From contig DAOUBA010000020.1 of assembly GCA_034432855.1 (NCBI GenBank), forward strand, positions 1 to 39,370: 39,370 nucleotides of DNA. The letters are read 5' to 3'. Both the position numbers and the translations under genes were made by a program. The stretch comes from DAOUBA01 sp034432855 (GTDB lineage Bacteria; Chloroflexota; Anaerolineae; B4-G1). The notes beneath the pieces were generated by a model. It was not told the origin of the DNA. It did no database searches and saw nothing but the letters and a program-made list of their open reading frames with translations. This document shows, one piece after another, positions 30,582 to 38,133 of this stretch. Each line of letters starts with the position of its first letter. The stretch's first letter is position 1.

Positions 30582-32087
30582 ATGTCCAACTATGTCGCCG
30601 CAATAGACCAGGGGACCACCGGCACCCGCTGCATGGTCTTTGACCGGGAAGGGCGTGTGGTCGCCTCGCAATACGAAGAGCACGCCCAAATCTACCCGCA
30701 GCCCGGCTGGGTCGAGCACGACGGAGCCGAAATCTGGGCCAAGGCGCAGCGCGTGATCCGCGGTGCGCTGGAAGCAGGCAGCATCGCGCCAGGGGATCTC
30801 GCTGGCGTCGGCGTTACCAATCAGCGCGAGACGGTGGTCGTGTGGGATCGGCGCACCGGCGAGCCGCTGTGCAACGCCGTGGTCTGGCAGGACACACGCA
30901 CACGCGAACTGTGCCAGCGCCTCATCGCCGATGGCCTGGAAGCGATGGTGCGCGAGAAAACCGGTCTCCCTATCACTACCTACTTCTCCGGCCCAAAACT
31001 CGCCTGGCTGTTCGAGCACGTGCCGGGGCTGCGCGAGAAAGCCGCGACCGGGGACGTGCTTTTTGGCAACATGGACACCTGGGTCATCTGGAACCTCACC
31101 GGAGCGCACGTCACCGACCCGACCAATGCCTCTCGCACGATGCTCATGAACCTGCGCACGCTCGACTGGGACGACGACCTTCTTGCGTTACTCGACATCC
31201 CGCGCCAGATGCTGCCTGCCATCCGTCCTTCGTCCGATCCACAAGGTTACGGCGAAACCCGCGCCGACGGCCCCTTCGGTGCGGCGCTTCCCGTCTGTGG
31301 GGATCTCGGCGACCAGCAGGCGGCGCTCTTCGGGCAGACCTGCTACGACGTGGGGGAGGCCAAGAACACCTATGGCACCGGCTGCTTTATGCTGCTCAAC
31401 GCCGGCCCCACGCCCGTCCCTTCACAGAGCGGCCTCCTGACCACCGTGGCCTACGGACTGCCGGAGGGGACGGTCTATGCGCTGGAAGGTTCTATCGCCA
31501 TCACCGGCGCCGCCGTACAGTGGCTGCGCGATAACCTGGGCCTCATCAAGACCGCCGCCGAGACCGAAGAGATCGCGCAGAGCGTCGCGGATGCCGGCGG
31601 CGTCTACTTCGTCCCGGCCTTCTCCGGCCTCTTCGCGCCCTACTGGGATATGGACGCGCGCGGCCTCATCGTCGGCCTGACCCGCTACGTGACCCGCGCT
31701 CACCTGGTGCGTGCAACGCTGGAGGCGATCTGCTACCAGACGCGCGACGTGCTCGAAGCGATGCGGGCGGATTCGGACATCGCGTTGACCGCGCTCAAGG
31801 TGGATGGCGGCGCGACGGTCAATGACTTTTTGATGCAGTTGCAGGCCGACACCCTGGGCGTGCCGGTGGTGCGCCCGAAGGTGCACGAGACGACAGCGTT
31901 AGGCGCGGCCTACGCCGCCGGGCTGGCGACCGGCCTCTGGTTGAGCCTCGACGAACTGCGCGCCAACTGGGGCGTGGATCGCGTCTTTGAGCCGCAGTGG
32001 GACGAGGCCCGCCGCGAGGAAGGCTATGCCGGGTGGAAAAAGGCGGTGGAGCGCAGTCGCGGGTGGGTAGAGCAAAGCGAGCGTTGA
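30582..32087 (+). CDS. glpK: Glycerol kinase
   Basis: 501 residues, normal length for the FGGY kinase family. It phosphorylates glycerol to sn-glycerol-3-phosphate with ATP in the cytoplasm. Motifs: AIDQGTTGTRCMVFD (phosphate 1, residues 7-21), GVTNQRETVVVWDRRTGEPL and VWQDTRT (glycerol contact), GDLGDQQAALFGQ with the catalytic Asp (about 245), YGTGCFMLLNAG (phosphate 2), LKVDGGATVNDFLMQLQAD and ETTALGAAYAAGLA. ATG 30582 follows AGGAGG. No glycerol-3-phosphate dehydrogenase or facilitator is adjacent, so it is transcribed alone from its own promoter just after tRNA-Pro. An imperfect nested inverted repeat follows at 32108-32158. Confidence 0.96.
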   Translation: MSNYVAAIDQGTTGTRCMVFDREGRVVASQYEEHAQIYPQPGWVEHDGAEIWAKAQRVIRGALEAGSIAPGDLAGVGVTNQRETVVVWDRRTGEPLCNAVVWQDTRTRELCQRLIADGLEAMVREKTGLPITTYFSGPKLAWLFEHVPGLREKAATGDVLFGNMDTWVIWNLTGAHVTDPTNASRTMLMNLRTLDWDDDLLALLDIPRQMLPAIRPSSDPQGYGETRADGPFGAALPVCGDLGDQQAALFGQTCYDVGEAKNTYGTGCFMLLNAGPTPVPSQSGLLTTVAYGLPEGTVYALEGSIAITGAAVQWLRDNLGLIKTAAETEEIAQSVADAGGVYFVPAFSGLFAPYWDMDARGLIVGLTRYVTRAHLVRATLEAICYQTRDVLEAMRADSDIALTALKVDGGATVNDFLMQLQADTLGVPVVRPKVHETTALGAAYAAGLATGLWLSLDELRANWGVDRVFEPQWDEARREEGYAGWKKAVERSRGWVEQSER

Positions 32088-32107
32088 TAAACAACCCAAT
32101 CCCGAAC

Positions 32108-32158
32108 TCGAACACCGTTATCGGATGTTTCCCGTCGGGAACTAGCGTCCGTGTTCGA
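32108..32158. repeat. Nested inverted repeat downstream of glpK
   Basis: The outer arms TCGAACAC (32108-32115) and GTGTTCGA (32151-32158) are perfect, and the inner hairpin TTCCCG-T-CGGGAA (32129-32141) is perfect. It could terminate glpK or act as an operator of the following PA14 gene; there is no T-tract. Confidence 0.45.
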
Positions 32159-32207
32159 ACGTCATGTGAACAGAATCGGAATTGAGTGGTTTGAGAGGAG
32201 GTGCGTG

Positions 32208-33497
32208 ATGTTCAAACGAGGTCAATGGTTGATCGGCCTGCTGATTGCTCTGGCGATGAGCAGCCCCGCCGTGGCTCAGAACCCCGTCGCGCCTCGGCAC
32301 TCTGAGGCATCCTGGCGGGCAGAGTATTGGAACAACAAGACTTTCACCGGCCTGCCGGTACTGACGCGGAGCGAAGCCAATATAGATTATGATTGGGGCA
32401 CCGGCTCCCCCGGACCCGGTGTTCCTGCAGATGGCTTTTCGGCGCGCTGGACCCGCTATATCATGTTGACGGCCGGAGCATATCGCTTCACCGCCATCAG
32501 CGACGATGGGATGCGGGTCTGGGTGAATGGTGAACTGATCATCAACATGTGGTATGATCATGGCCCCATTACGGTCAGCGCCGACAAGAGTCTGGCTACC
32601 GGCCATCATCTGGTGGTAGTGGAATACTATGAAAACACTGTTGGGGCTGTTGCCCGGTTCTCGTGGGCGCCGGTCTCTACGCCGATCTCGGGCTGGCGTG
32701 GCGAGTACTTTAACAACACGACGCTGAGCGGCGCCCCTGCCCTGGTGCGCGATGACGCTCAGGTCAACTTCAACTGGGGTGCCGGCTCGCCCGCTCCCGG
32801 TATCGGCGCGGACGGATTCTCGGTACGCTGGACGCGCAATCTCAACTCGACCGCCGGGATGTATCGCTTCACGATGACGGTGGACGATGGCGGCCGGCTC
32901 TGGGTCAACAACTACCTGCTCATTGACGCCTGGCGCGATCAGTCCGCTACGACCTACACTGGCGACATTTACTTGCCAACAGGCGCTATCCCGGTCAAGA
33001 TGGAGTACTATGAAAACGTCGGTGGGGCCGCCGCCATTCTCTCGTGGTTCTCGGGTAGCATGCCGTCCTCACCAGGCGCAGTCGTCGTAGACGATGTTGA
33101 CACCGGCTTTGTAAGGGGAGGTTCACCGACCGGCTGGCGCACGGTCGCTGAGGGTTACAATGGTCGTCTGACCTGGACGCGTAACAACGACCGGACACGG
33201 TCTAACTACAACTGGGCGCGCTGGTATCCCGCTCTGGCGCCGGGACGATACGAGGTCTTTGTTTTCATTCCGGAGCGGTATTCGACCACATCGCGGGCGC
33301 GCTACTGGGTCTCCCACGCCGACGGTTTCACCCTGCACACTGTCAATCAGTCGGCCAATGGGAATCGCTGGGTGTCATTGGGCACCTATCGCTTCCGGGG
33401 GACGAGAGCAGACTATGTCTCGCTCGCCGACGTCACCTACGAGCCGCGTGTGTCGCGCCTGATTGCTTTTGACGCCGTGAAATGGGAGCCGCGCTAG
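32208..33497 (+). CDS. Secreted protein with two PA14 domains and a golvesin-like C-terminus
   Basis: 429 residues from ATG 32208, set by GAGAGGAGG; upstream in-frame codons would place residues before the signal peptide (MFKRGQWLIGLLIALAMSSPAVAQ). PA14 domains at about 36-153 and 163-280 share long runs with the PA14 protein at 28342 (WRGEYFxNTTLSGAPxLVRDD; GSPxPxxxADxFSVRWTR). Residues about 293-428 resemble the golvesin/Xly carbohydrate-binding-like domain (VDDVDTGFVRGGSPTGWRTV, RWYPALAPGRYEVFVFIPERY, TVNQSANGNRWVSLGTYRF, VSLADVTYEP). No catalytic site is seen. It is likely an extracellular glycan- or surface-binding protein. A clear promoter was not found. Confidence 0.85.
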   Translation: MFKRGQWLIGLLIALAMSSPAVAQNPVAPRHSEASWRAEYWNNKTFTGLPVLTRSEANIDYDWGTGSPGPGVPADGFSARWTRYIMLTAGAYRFTAISDDGMRVWVNGELIINMWYDHGPITVSADKSLATGHHLVVVEYYENTVGAVARFSWAPVSTPISGWRGEYFNNTTLSGAPALVRDDAQVNFNWGAGSPAPGIGADGFSVRWTRNLNSTAGMYRFTMTVDDGGRLWVNNYLLIDAWRDQSATTYTGDIYLPTGAIPVKMEYYENVGGAAAILSWFSGSMPSSPGAVVVDDVDTGFVRGGSPTGWRTVAEGYNGRLTWTRNNDRTRSNYNWARWYPALAPGRYEVFVFIPERYSTTSRARYWVSHADGFTLHTVNQSANGNRWVSLGTYRFRGTRADYVSLADVTYEPRVSRLIAFDAVKWEPR

Positions 33498-33543
33498 GCC
33501 CGCGTATGGTGGCCGGCAGTAAGTTGCTTGTTATGAGGCTTGG

Positions 33544-34248
33544 ATGACACAATACGATACCCCGATCAACGCCAACGACGCCAGTTTCGAGCGCATTGTG
33601 CTCCAGTCGCTATTGCCGGTCGCTGCAGTATTCTGGTCGGTACAGAGCGTGCCACGCCAGCGACTGAACGACGTGCTGGAGCAGGTCGCTCGCGAGTATA
33701 CGGACCAGGCCCTGGTGGTGAAACTCGATGTGGCCGATGCGCCTCAGGCGCAGGCACGCTACGCGGTCGAGACGCTGCCACAATTCCTCTTCTTCCGCCA
33801 GGGACGGCTGATCGCGCGCGCCAAGGGGCTGCCGAGCGCGGAGATGTTGCGCCCGTGGATGGAGTACCTGCTGGGGCGCGGGCCCAAGCCGACAATCCGG
33901 CCATCCTCAGAAGCTCCGCGGGGTGGCGGACAGCCGCTCGAAGTGAGTGACGCCGATTTCGAGCGTGTAGTGTTAGGGGCAGACGTGCCGGTGCTGGTGG
34001 ACTTTTGGGCCGAGTGGTGCGGGCCGTGTCGCATGATCGCGCCGGTCGTCGCAGACCTGGCGCGCGAATTTGCCGGAAGGGCGCTAGTCGCCAAACTGAA
34101 CGTGGATGCCAATCCCGTCACGGCACAACGCTACGGAATACGCAGTATCCCCGCGTTACTCTACTTCCGCAACGGGCAGGTGGTGGATCGGGTGATCGGT
34201 GCGCAGCCGGCCCACGTTTTGCGCCGGAAACTGGAGGCGCTGCTCTGA
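33544..34248 (+). CDS. Double thioredoxin-domain protein, first domain inactive
   Basis: 234 residues, twice the thioredoxin length. The C-terminal domain (about 130-234) is a complete thioredoxin: LVDFWAEWCGPCRMIAPV with Cys159 and Cys162, cis-Pro in SIPALLYF (Pro203), and GAQPAHVL. The N-terminal domain (about 8-110) keeps the fold (AAVFWSVQSVPRQRLNDVL, KLDVADAPQAQARYAVETLPQFLFFRQGRLI) but the CGPC position reads S-V-P-R, so it cannot do thiol exchange and may act in binding. No signal peptide, hence cytoplasmic. ATG 33544 has a GAGG site at 5 bases. Its 3' end overlaps the start proposed for the EamA gene, whose ribosome site lies within this coding region. Confidence 0.88.
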   Translation: MTQYDTPINANDASFERIVLQSLLPVAAVFWSVQSVPRQRLNDVLEQVAREYTDQALVVKLDVADAPQAQARYAVETLPQFLFFRQGRLIARAKGLPSAEMLRPWMEYLLGRGPKPTIRPSSEAPRGGGQPLEVSDADFERVVLGADVPVLVDFWAEWCGPCRMIAPVVADLAREFAGRALVAKLNVDANPVTAQRYGIRSIPALLYFRNGQVVDRVIGAQPAHVLRRKLEALL

Positions 34249-35135
34249 AACATTGCCCGAAACACTACGACGCCCGCACTATTGCCGCCGTCGGGGTGAC
34301 GCTCCTGTTCTGGTCCTCGGCGTTTGCCGCCATCCGCGCCGGGCTCAGAGCGTACGCCCCCGGACAACTGGCCCTGCTGCGCTTCTTGATCGCCTCGTTG
34401 GTGCTGGCAATGTACGCCGGGCTGGCCCGTGTGCGGTTGCCCGCGAAGCATGATCTGCCCGCCGTGCTCCTGATGGGCTTTACCGGCATTACCGTCTATC
34501 ACGTGGCGCTCAACTATGGGCAGGTCACCGTGACCGCCGGCACGGCCAGTCTCCTGATTTCCTCGTGTCCGGCCTTTACTGCGCTATTGGCGGCGCTGTT
34601 CTTGCATGAACGGCTGCGGCTGTGGGGCTGGCTGGGTATCGGGATCAGTTTCGCAGGCGTGGCGCTGATTGCCTGGAGCGAGGGAGGAGGCGTGCGGCTC
34701 GATCCGGCGGCGCTGCTGATCCTTCTCGCGGCCTTCTCCACGAGCGTGTACTTTGTCGTGCAGCGGCACTATCTCATGAGGTACAGCGCGTTCCAACTGA
34801 CCGCCTACTCGATCTGGGCGGGGACGCTCTTGATGCTGGTCTTTTTGCCGGGGCTCCCTCACGCGGTGCAGGTGGCTCCATTTGAGGCGACGCTGGCGGT
34901 GGTTTATCTGGGGGTCTTTCCGGCAGCACTGGCTTACCTGGCCTGGACCTTGGTGCTCTCGCAGGTGCCTGCCGGGGTTGCGGGCAGTTTCCTCTACGTC
35001 TCGCCTGTCCTGGCAATCCTGATTGCCTGGCTCTGGTTGGGAGAGATGCCCTCAGCGCTCTCGCTGGCGGGGGGTGCCATTGCCCTGGCGGGTGTCGCGC
35101 TGGTCAATACATTGGGTAAGTCGGGCGGGTCGTAA
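34245..35135 (+). CDS. EamA/DMT-family transporter with probable CTG start
   Basis: 296 residues with about ten hydrophobic helices in two EamA halves (VGVTLLFWSSAFAAIRAGLRAYAPGQLALLRF; VYLGVFPAALAYLAWTLVL...SGSFLYVSPVLAILIAWLWLGE pattern). Family members export small metabolites such as amino acids; the substrate is unknown. No ATG, GTG or TTG lies near the expected N-terminus: the frame upstream is antisense-like filler back to 34005, and GTG 34296 has no ribosome site and would cut into helix 1. CTG 34245 has GGAGG (34233-34237) at 7 bases and overlaps the thioredoxin stop (CTGA), an ideal coupled start if CTG is used. The start is inferred; the gene itself is secure. Confidence 0.85.
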   Translation: MKHCPKHYDARTIAAVGVTLLFWSSAFAAIRAGLRAYAPGQLALLRFLIASLVLAMYAGLARVRLPAKHDLPAVLLMGFTGITVYHVALNYGQVTVTAGTASLLISSCPAFTALLAALFLHERLRLWGWLGIGISFAGVALIAWSEGGGVRLDPAALLILLAAFSTSVYFVVQRHYLMRYSAFQLTAYSIWAGTLLMLVFLPGLPHAVQVAPFEATLAVVYLGVFPAALAYLAWTLVLSQVPAGVAGSFLYVSPVLAILIAWLWLGEMPSALSLAGGAIALAGVALVNTLGKSGGS

Positions 35136-35150
35136 GAACCTATCCGAAAG

Positions 35151-35312
35151 GTAACTGCTCGGGCAGGCGGTTGAAACCGCGCCTGGGAGGGCGCTACGCG
35201 CCGGGCGACCGCCTACGCAGTCGCTGTGGCAGCGTCCACGCAGGTGGACGCCCGGCTAAGAGCCCTCAAGAGGCGATTTCAATCGCTGAACGCCAATAGC
35301 CTGAGCAGTTAC
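35151..35312. mobile_element. MITE-like element with terminal inverted repeats and target duplication
   Basis: A 162-bp segment is bounded by GTAACTGCTCGGGC (35151-35164) and GCCTGAGCAGTTAC (35299-35312), inverted repeats matching at 13 of 14 positions. TCCGAAA flanks it directly on both sides (35143-35149 and 35313-35319), consistent with a 7-8 bp target duplication. The inside holds several perfect small hairpins (GCGTCCAC/GTGGACGC at 35232-35251; GCGATT/AATCGC at 35273-35286) and no ORF. It lies between the EamA and epimerase genes. No transposase is in the window. Confidence 0.6.
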
Positions 35313-35324
35313 TCCGAAAAAACG

Positions 35325-35359
35325 GTAGGGCAGGCTTTCCAGCCTGCCCTACAGGTTTT
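35325..35359. terminator. 12-bp hairpin with T-tract between convergent genes; CAGGCTTTCCAGCCTG core, copy 2
   Basis: GTAGGGCAGGCT and AGCCTGCCCTAC pair perfectly around TTCC (35325-35352), followed by AGGTTTTT. It can terminate the EamA transcript and, by position, the opposing epimerase transcript. The core is identical to 1533-1554. Confidence 0.7.
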
Positions 35360-35371
35360 TGGTTGAGCGCT

Positions 35372-36421
35372 TTAGAAGAACATCTTGACCAGGCGAAGGA
35401 ATCTCTGTTTCCAGGGGGCGCGGTGGGTGATCCCGGTGGTGCCGTTGATCCTGTCGGCGTGTTCCAGGTACCAGCGATAGTTACGCAGCAGGGCTTCCCG
35501 GTTGGAGTATCGGGGTCGGAATCCCAGCCGCTCCTCCGCTTTGGCGATAGATACATACGAGTCCTTGCCCACCGTTTCATAGATCCACTGATAGAGGGGC
35601 GACAGAGCAAGTTGCTCCATTGCATGCAGCATCAGGATAGCCGGTTTTTCCGGTATAGAGACGATCCGGCGGCCGTGGCCGGCGTAATCCAGCACGGCCT
35701 GAAAGTCCTCCCGTAGCGTGCCGAATTCCCTGTCGCCGATGTTGAAGGTGGCGTTGACCGTCTCGCGCGGCAGCGTTGCGCAGAGCCAGATGGCCTGGCA
35801 GAGGTCTTCCACGTCCAGGAGTTGATACCGATTGTCGCCCCGACCCAGGATGGGAAAGTTTTTGCCGTCTCTGGCCCATTCGTATAGTAGTGCAAACACT
35901 CCCAGCCGCTCCGGTCCGACGAAGGATTTGGGGCGCAGGATGGGCACGCACATGCCCTTGCGCCGGTACTCCTCGCATACCTGTTCGGCCAGCACTTTGG
36001 CTTTTCCGTAGGGCCCCACACCCCGCAAGGGGTCGGTCTCTACCAGGGGATGGTGATCGGGAATACCGTAGACGGCGGTAGATGAAATGTGGATCACCCG
36101 GTCCACGCCTTGCCGGAAGGCCGCTTCCAGGACCGTGCGGGTACCGTCTACTTCGGTGGAGAAGATGTCGGCCGGGTCGTAGAGGGGCAGGGCCGCTGCG
36201 GCGTGAACGACGAGATCCACTCCCTTCATGGCAACACGGACCATCTCCGCGTCGCGGACGTCGCCCTGGATGGCGTGCACGCGGTCGGCGACGTCGGGAT
36301 AGTCAAAGGGGGCGATGTCCAGCGAGACCACGCGCTGCTCCCGCTCCAGCAGGTAGCGAATCAGGTTGATGCCCAGGAAACCGGCGCCGCCGGTGATGAG
36401 GTAGACCTGGGAATGATTCAT
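35372..36421 (-). CDS. NAD-dependent epimerase/dehydratase (extended SDR)
   Basis: 349 residues from ATG 36421 with AAGGAGC at 7 bases. The N-terminal Rossmann motif TGGAGFLGINLIRYL (GxxGxxG), the acidic residue after strand 2 (SLDIAPFDYPD), GDVRD, and catalytic Ser-Ser-Thr with YGKAK (ISSTAVYG...VGPYGKAKVLAE) identify an extended short-chain dehydrogenase. Such enzymes act on nucleotide sugars or sterol-like substrates; the C-terminal half (ILGRGDNRYQLLDVEDLCQAI, FNIGDREFGTLREDFQAVL) fits nucleotide-sugar or 3-beta-HSD-like members but does not fix the substrate. No glycosyltransferase is adjacent. Transcription appears monocistronic. Confidence 0.88.
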   Translation of the reverse strand: MNHSQVYLITGGAGFLGINLIRYLLEREQRVVSLDIAPFDYPDVADRVHAIQGDVRDAEMVRVAMKGVDLVVHAAAALPLYDPADIFSTEVDGTRTVLEAAFRQGVDRVIHISSTAVYGIPDHHPLVETDPLRGVGPYGKAKVLAEQVCEEYRRKGMCVPILRPKSFVGPERLGVFALLYEWARDGKNFPILGRGDNRYQLLDVEDLCQAIWLCATLPRETVNATFNIGDREFGTLREDFQAVLDYAGHGRRIVSIPEKPAILMLHAMEQLALSPLYQWIYETVGKDSYVSIAKAEERLGFRPRYSNREALLRNYRWYLEHADRINGTTGITHRAPWKQRFLRLVKMFF

Positions 36422-36499
36422 CGTGCTCCTTCCGTGTGCAGTCCCGAACAGTGCGTAGAGTATGGCTTGGGAAAAAACCCGAAGATTTTGCTCTTGGCT

Positions 36500-36590
36500 C
36501 ACCGGCTTGAAAGAGCCGGTGTTGACCGGGTTCGACTTTTCCTCCCTTGCCCTCTCCTTCCGGGCTGGGGTGGGGATTGGTGAGATTGGA
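36500..36590. repeat. Intergenic hairpin and polypyrimidine repeat
   Basis: CACCGGCT (36500-36507) and AGCCGGTG (36514-36521) form a perfect 8-bp stem with a 6-base loop. From about 36538 a CCTCCCTTGCCCTCTCCTTC / GGGCTGGGGTGGGG stretch resembles the repeat at 1453-1525. No ORF is supported between 36422 and 36602. Confidence 0.5.
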
Positions 36591-36602
36591 TCGCCCGCCA
36601 GT

Positions 36603-37211
36603 TCACGGCGGCGCGGTCGGCAGCGTAAGTATTCGATCGCAGATGCGCTCCAGAAGCGTTCTTTCGTGGCTGATAGCCAGCACTCCCACCCGATGTTTTC
36701 GGGCGTGATCCAGTATGACGTGCCAGATCTGTGCCTGGGTGATAGCGTCCAGCATAGTGGTCATCTCGTCGGCGATCAGGTAGCGTGTTTGCGGCCCCAG
36801 TGCGCGTGCGACGGCAAAGCGTTGCAACTCGCCACCGCTCAACTCGTGGGGCCAGCGGGTCAGCCATAATGTTTCAATGTTGAGTGCCGCCAGCAGTTCT
36901 GGGGAAGGTGTGTAGCCTTCGTTCAGCACCTGGGCCATACGCCAGCGGGGATTGATCGCCAGTTCAGGATGCTGAAAGATGAGTTGCACGGGGCAGTAGC
37001 CTTTTCGAGGCAGGGGTTGCCCGTCTACCCGGACCTGGCCTGGGCTGGGAAGGAGGTAGCCGGCCAGGACCTTTGCCAGCGTTGTCTTGCCCTGTCCGCT
37101 GGGTCCGGTCAGGCCGACGATCTCACCGGGGGCTACTGTGAATGAAAAATCCCGTAAAACCCACGGCCAGTGCAGGCCATACCGGAAACCGAGTCCCCTT
37201 CCTTCAAGCAT
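36603..37211 (-). CDS. ABC importer ATPase, peptide/nickel type, short subunit
   Basis: 202 residues: Walker A GLTGPSGQGKTT, Q-loop QLIFQHPELAINP, signature HELSGGELQRFAVARAL, Walker B YLIADEMTTMLDAITQAQIW and switch His in LAISHERTLLE. It is DppF/NikE-like but ends just after the ATPase core, without the C-terminal oligopeptide-transporter extension, so it is short for the family. ATG 37211 overlaps the preceding ATPase gene by 8 bases (ATGCTTGA), so translation is coupled. It pairs with the neighbouring ATPase and two permeases to energise uptake of peptides, nickel complexes or similar small ligands; the substrate-binding protein is not in the window. Confidence 0.88.
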   Translation of the reverse strand: MLEGRGLGFRYGLHWPWVLRDFSFTVAPGEIVGLTGPSGQGKTTLAKVLAGYLLPSPGQVRVDGQPLPRKGYCPVQLIFQHPELAINPRWRMAQVLNEGYTPSPELLAALNIETLWLTRWPHELSGGELQRFAVARALGPQTRYLIADEMTTMLDAITQAQIWHVILDHARKHRVGVLAISHERTLLERICDRILTLPTAPP

Positions 37212-38130
37212 AGATGCACCTCACCCAGCCACCGCGCACCGGCCGCAACGCCGGACGCGCGGTGCGACATTCTGGCGTGGCACGCCAGCACCGTTCGGCA
37301 AAGAGGCAGCCGGTCGGCAGTGCATCGGGAAGCGGCTGGGCGCCGGGGAGCGGCGTAAAACCGTTCTGCGGCAGGGCACACCATAGAGCCTGAGTGTAGG
37401 GATGGCGCAGTGTATCCTCTCCTGCGGTAAAATCGCCCTTCGAGGCCACTTCCAGCGTGGTTCCCGCGTAGAACACGGCTACCCAATCGGCCACCGTCAG
37501 CGCTGCGCCGATGTCGTGAGTGATGAGTAACACGGCCCGTCCTTCGTCGGCAAGTTCTCGCAGATGTTGTAATGTCTCGGCGACCACTTCGGGGTGCAGG
37601 CCGGGGGTGGGTTCATCGGCAATGATCAGTTCTGCACCGCCGACCGTGGCTGCGGCGATCAGTACTCGTCGGGCCATGCCGCCCGAAACCTGAAACGGGT
37701 AGAGGGTAGCGGCCGCATCCGGCAGGCGGTAGCGGCGAAAGATAGCCCGCTGGGCATCGGCAGCGTTCCCGTTCCGGCTGCTCAATTCGGCAGCGCGGTG
37801 CACTTGCCGCCCGACGTGCATCAGAGGATCAAGAAAAGCCACCGACTGAGGGATCAATGCGATCTGTTTGCCTCGCAGGATGGCCTGGCGTTCGGGGGTC
37901 AGGAGCTCTCCTTTGAACCGGATTTCCCCGCTGACCCGAGCGTTTCCCGGCAGGATTCCCAGCACCGCGTGGGCCAACAGGCTCTTGCCAGAGCCGCTCG
38001 CTCCGATCACAGCCGTCAACTCTCCGGCCTTGACATCCAGATCGAGGTCAATGATGGGGGTGAATTCCCGTTTCCGTAGTCCGCCGGCGTACATCGTAAA
38101 GGTGATGGACAGGTCACGTACCGATAACAT
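37204..38130 (-). CDS. ABC importer ATPase, peptide/nickel type, with Cys-rich C-terminal domain
   Basis: 308 residues from ATG 38130 (AGGAGT upstream). Walker A VIGASGSGKSLLAHAVLG, Q-loop ALIPQSVAFLDP, signature VSGGMARRVLIAA, Walker B LIIADEPTPGLHPEV and His in LLITHDIGAA. The C-terminal part carries the oligopeptide/dipeptide transporter extension, with Cys in GCLFAERCWRATPEC and a final Cys in VRCIYA; in this family these cysteines can hold an iron-sulfur cluster. It is DppD/NikD-like. It lies 3 bases after the NikC-like permease stop and overlaps the next ATPase. Peptide or metal-chelate import is likely; the exact ligand is undetermined. Confidence 0.9.
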   Translation of the reverse strand: MLSVRDLSITFTMYAGGLRKREFTPIIDLDLDVKAGELTAVIGASGSGKSLLAHAVLGILPGNARVSGEIRFKGELLTPERQAILRGKQIALIPQSVAFLDPLMHVGRQVHRAAELSSRNGNAADAQRAIFRRYRLPDAAATLYPFQVSGGMARRVLIAAATVGGAELIIADEPTPGLHPEVVAETLQHLRELADEGRAVLLITHDIGAALTVADWVAVFYAGTTLEVASKGDFTAGEDTLRHPYTQALWCALPQNGFTPLPGAQPLPDALPTGCLFAERCWRATPECRTARPALRPVRGGWVRCIYA

Positions 38131-38133
38131 TGC

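Noticed and set aside
34005..34244. EamA gene starting far upstream inside the thioredoxin gene
   Set aside because: That stretch is an Arg/Gly-rich off-frame translation of the thioredoxin coding sequence and has no ribosome site for a start.
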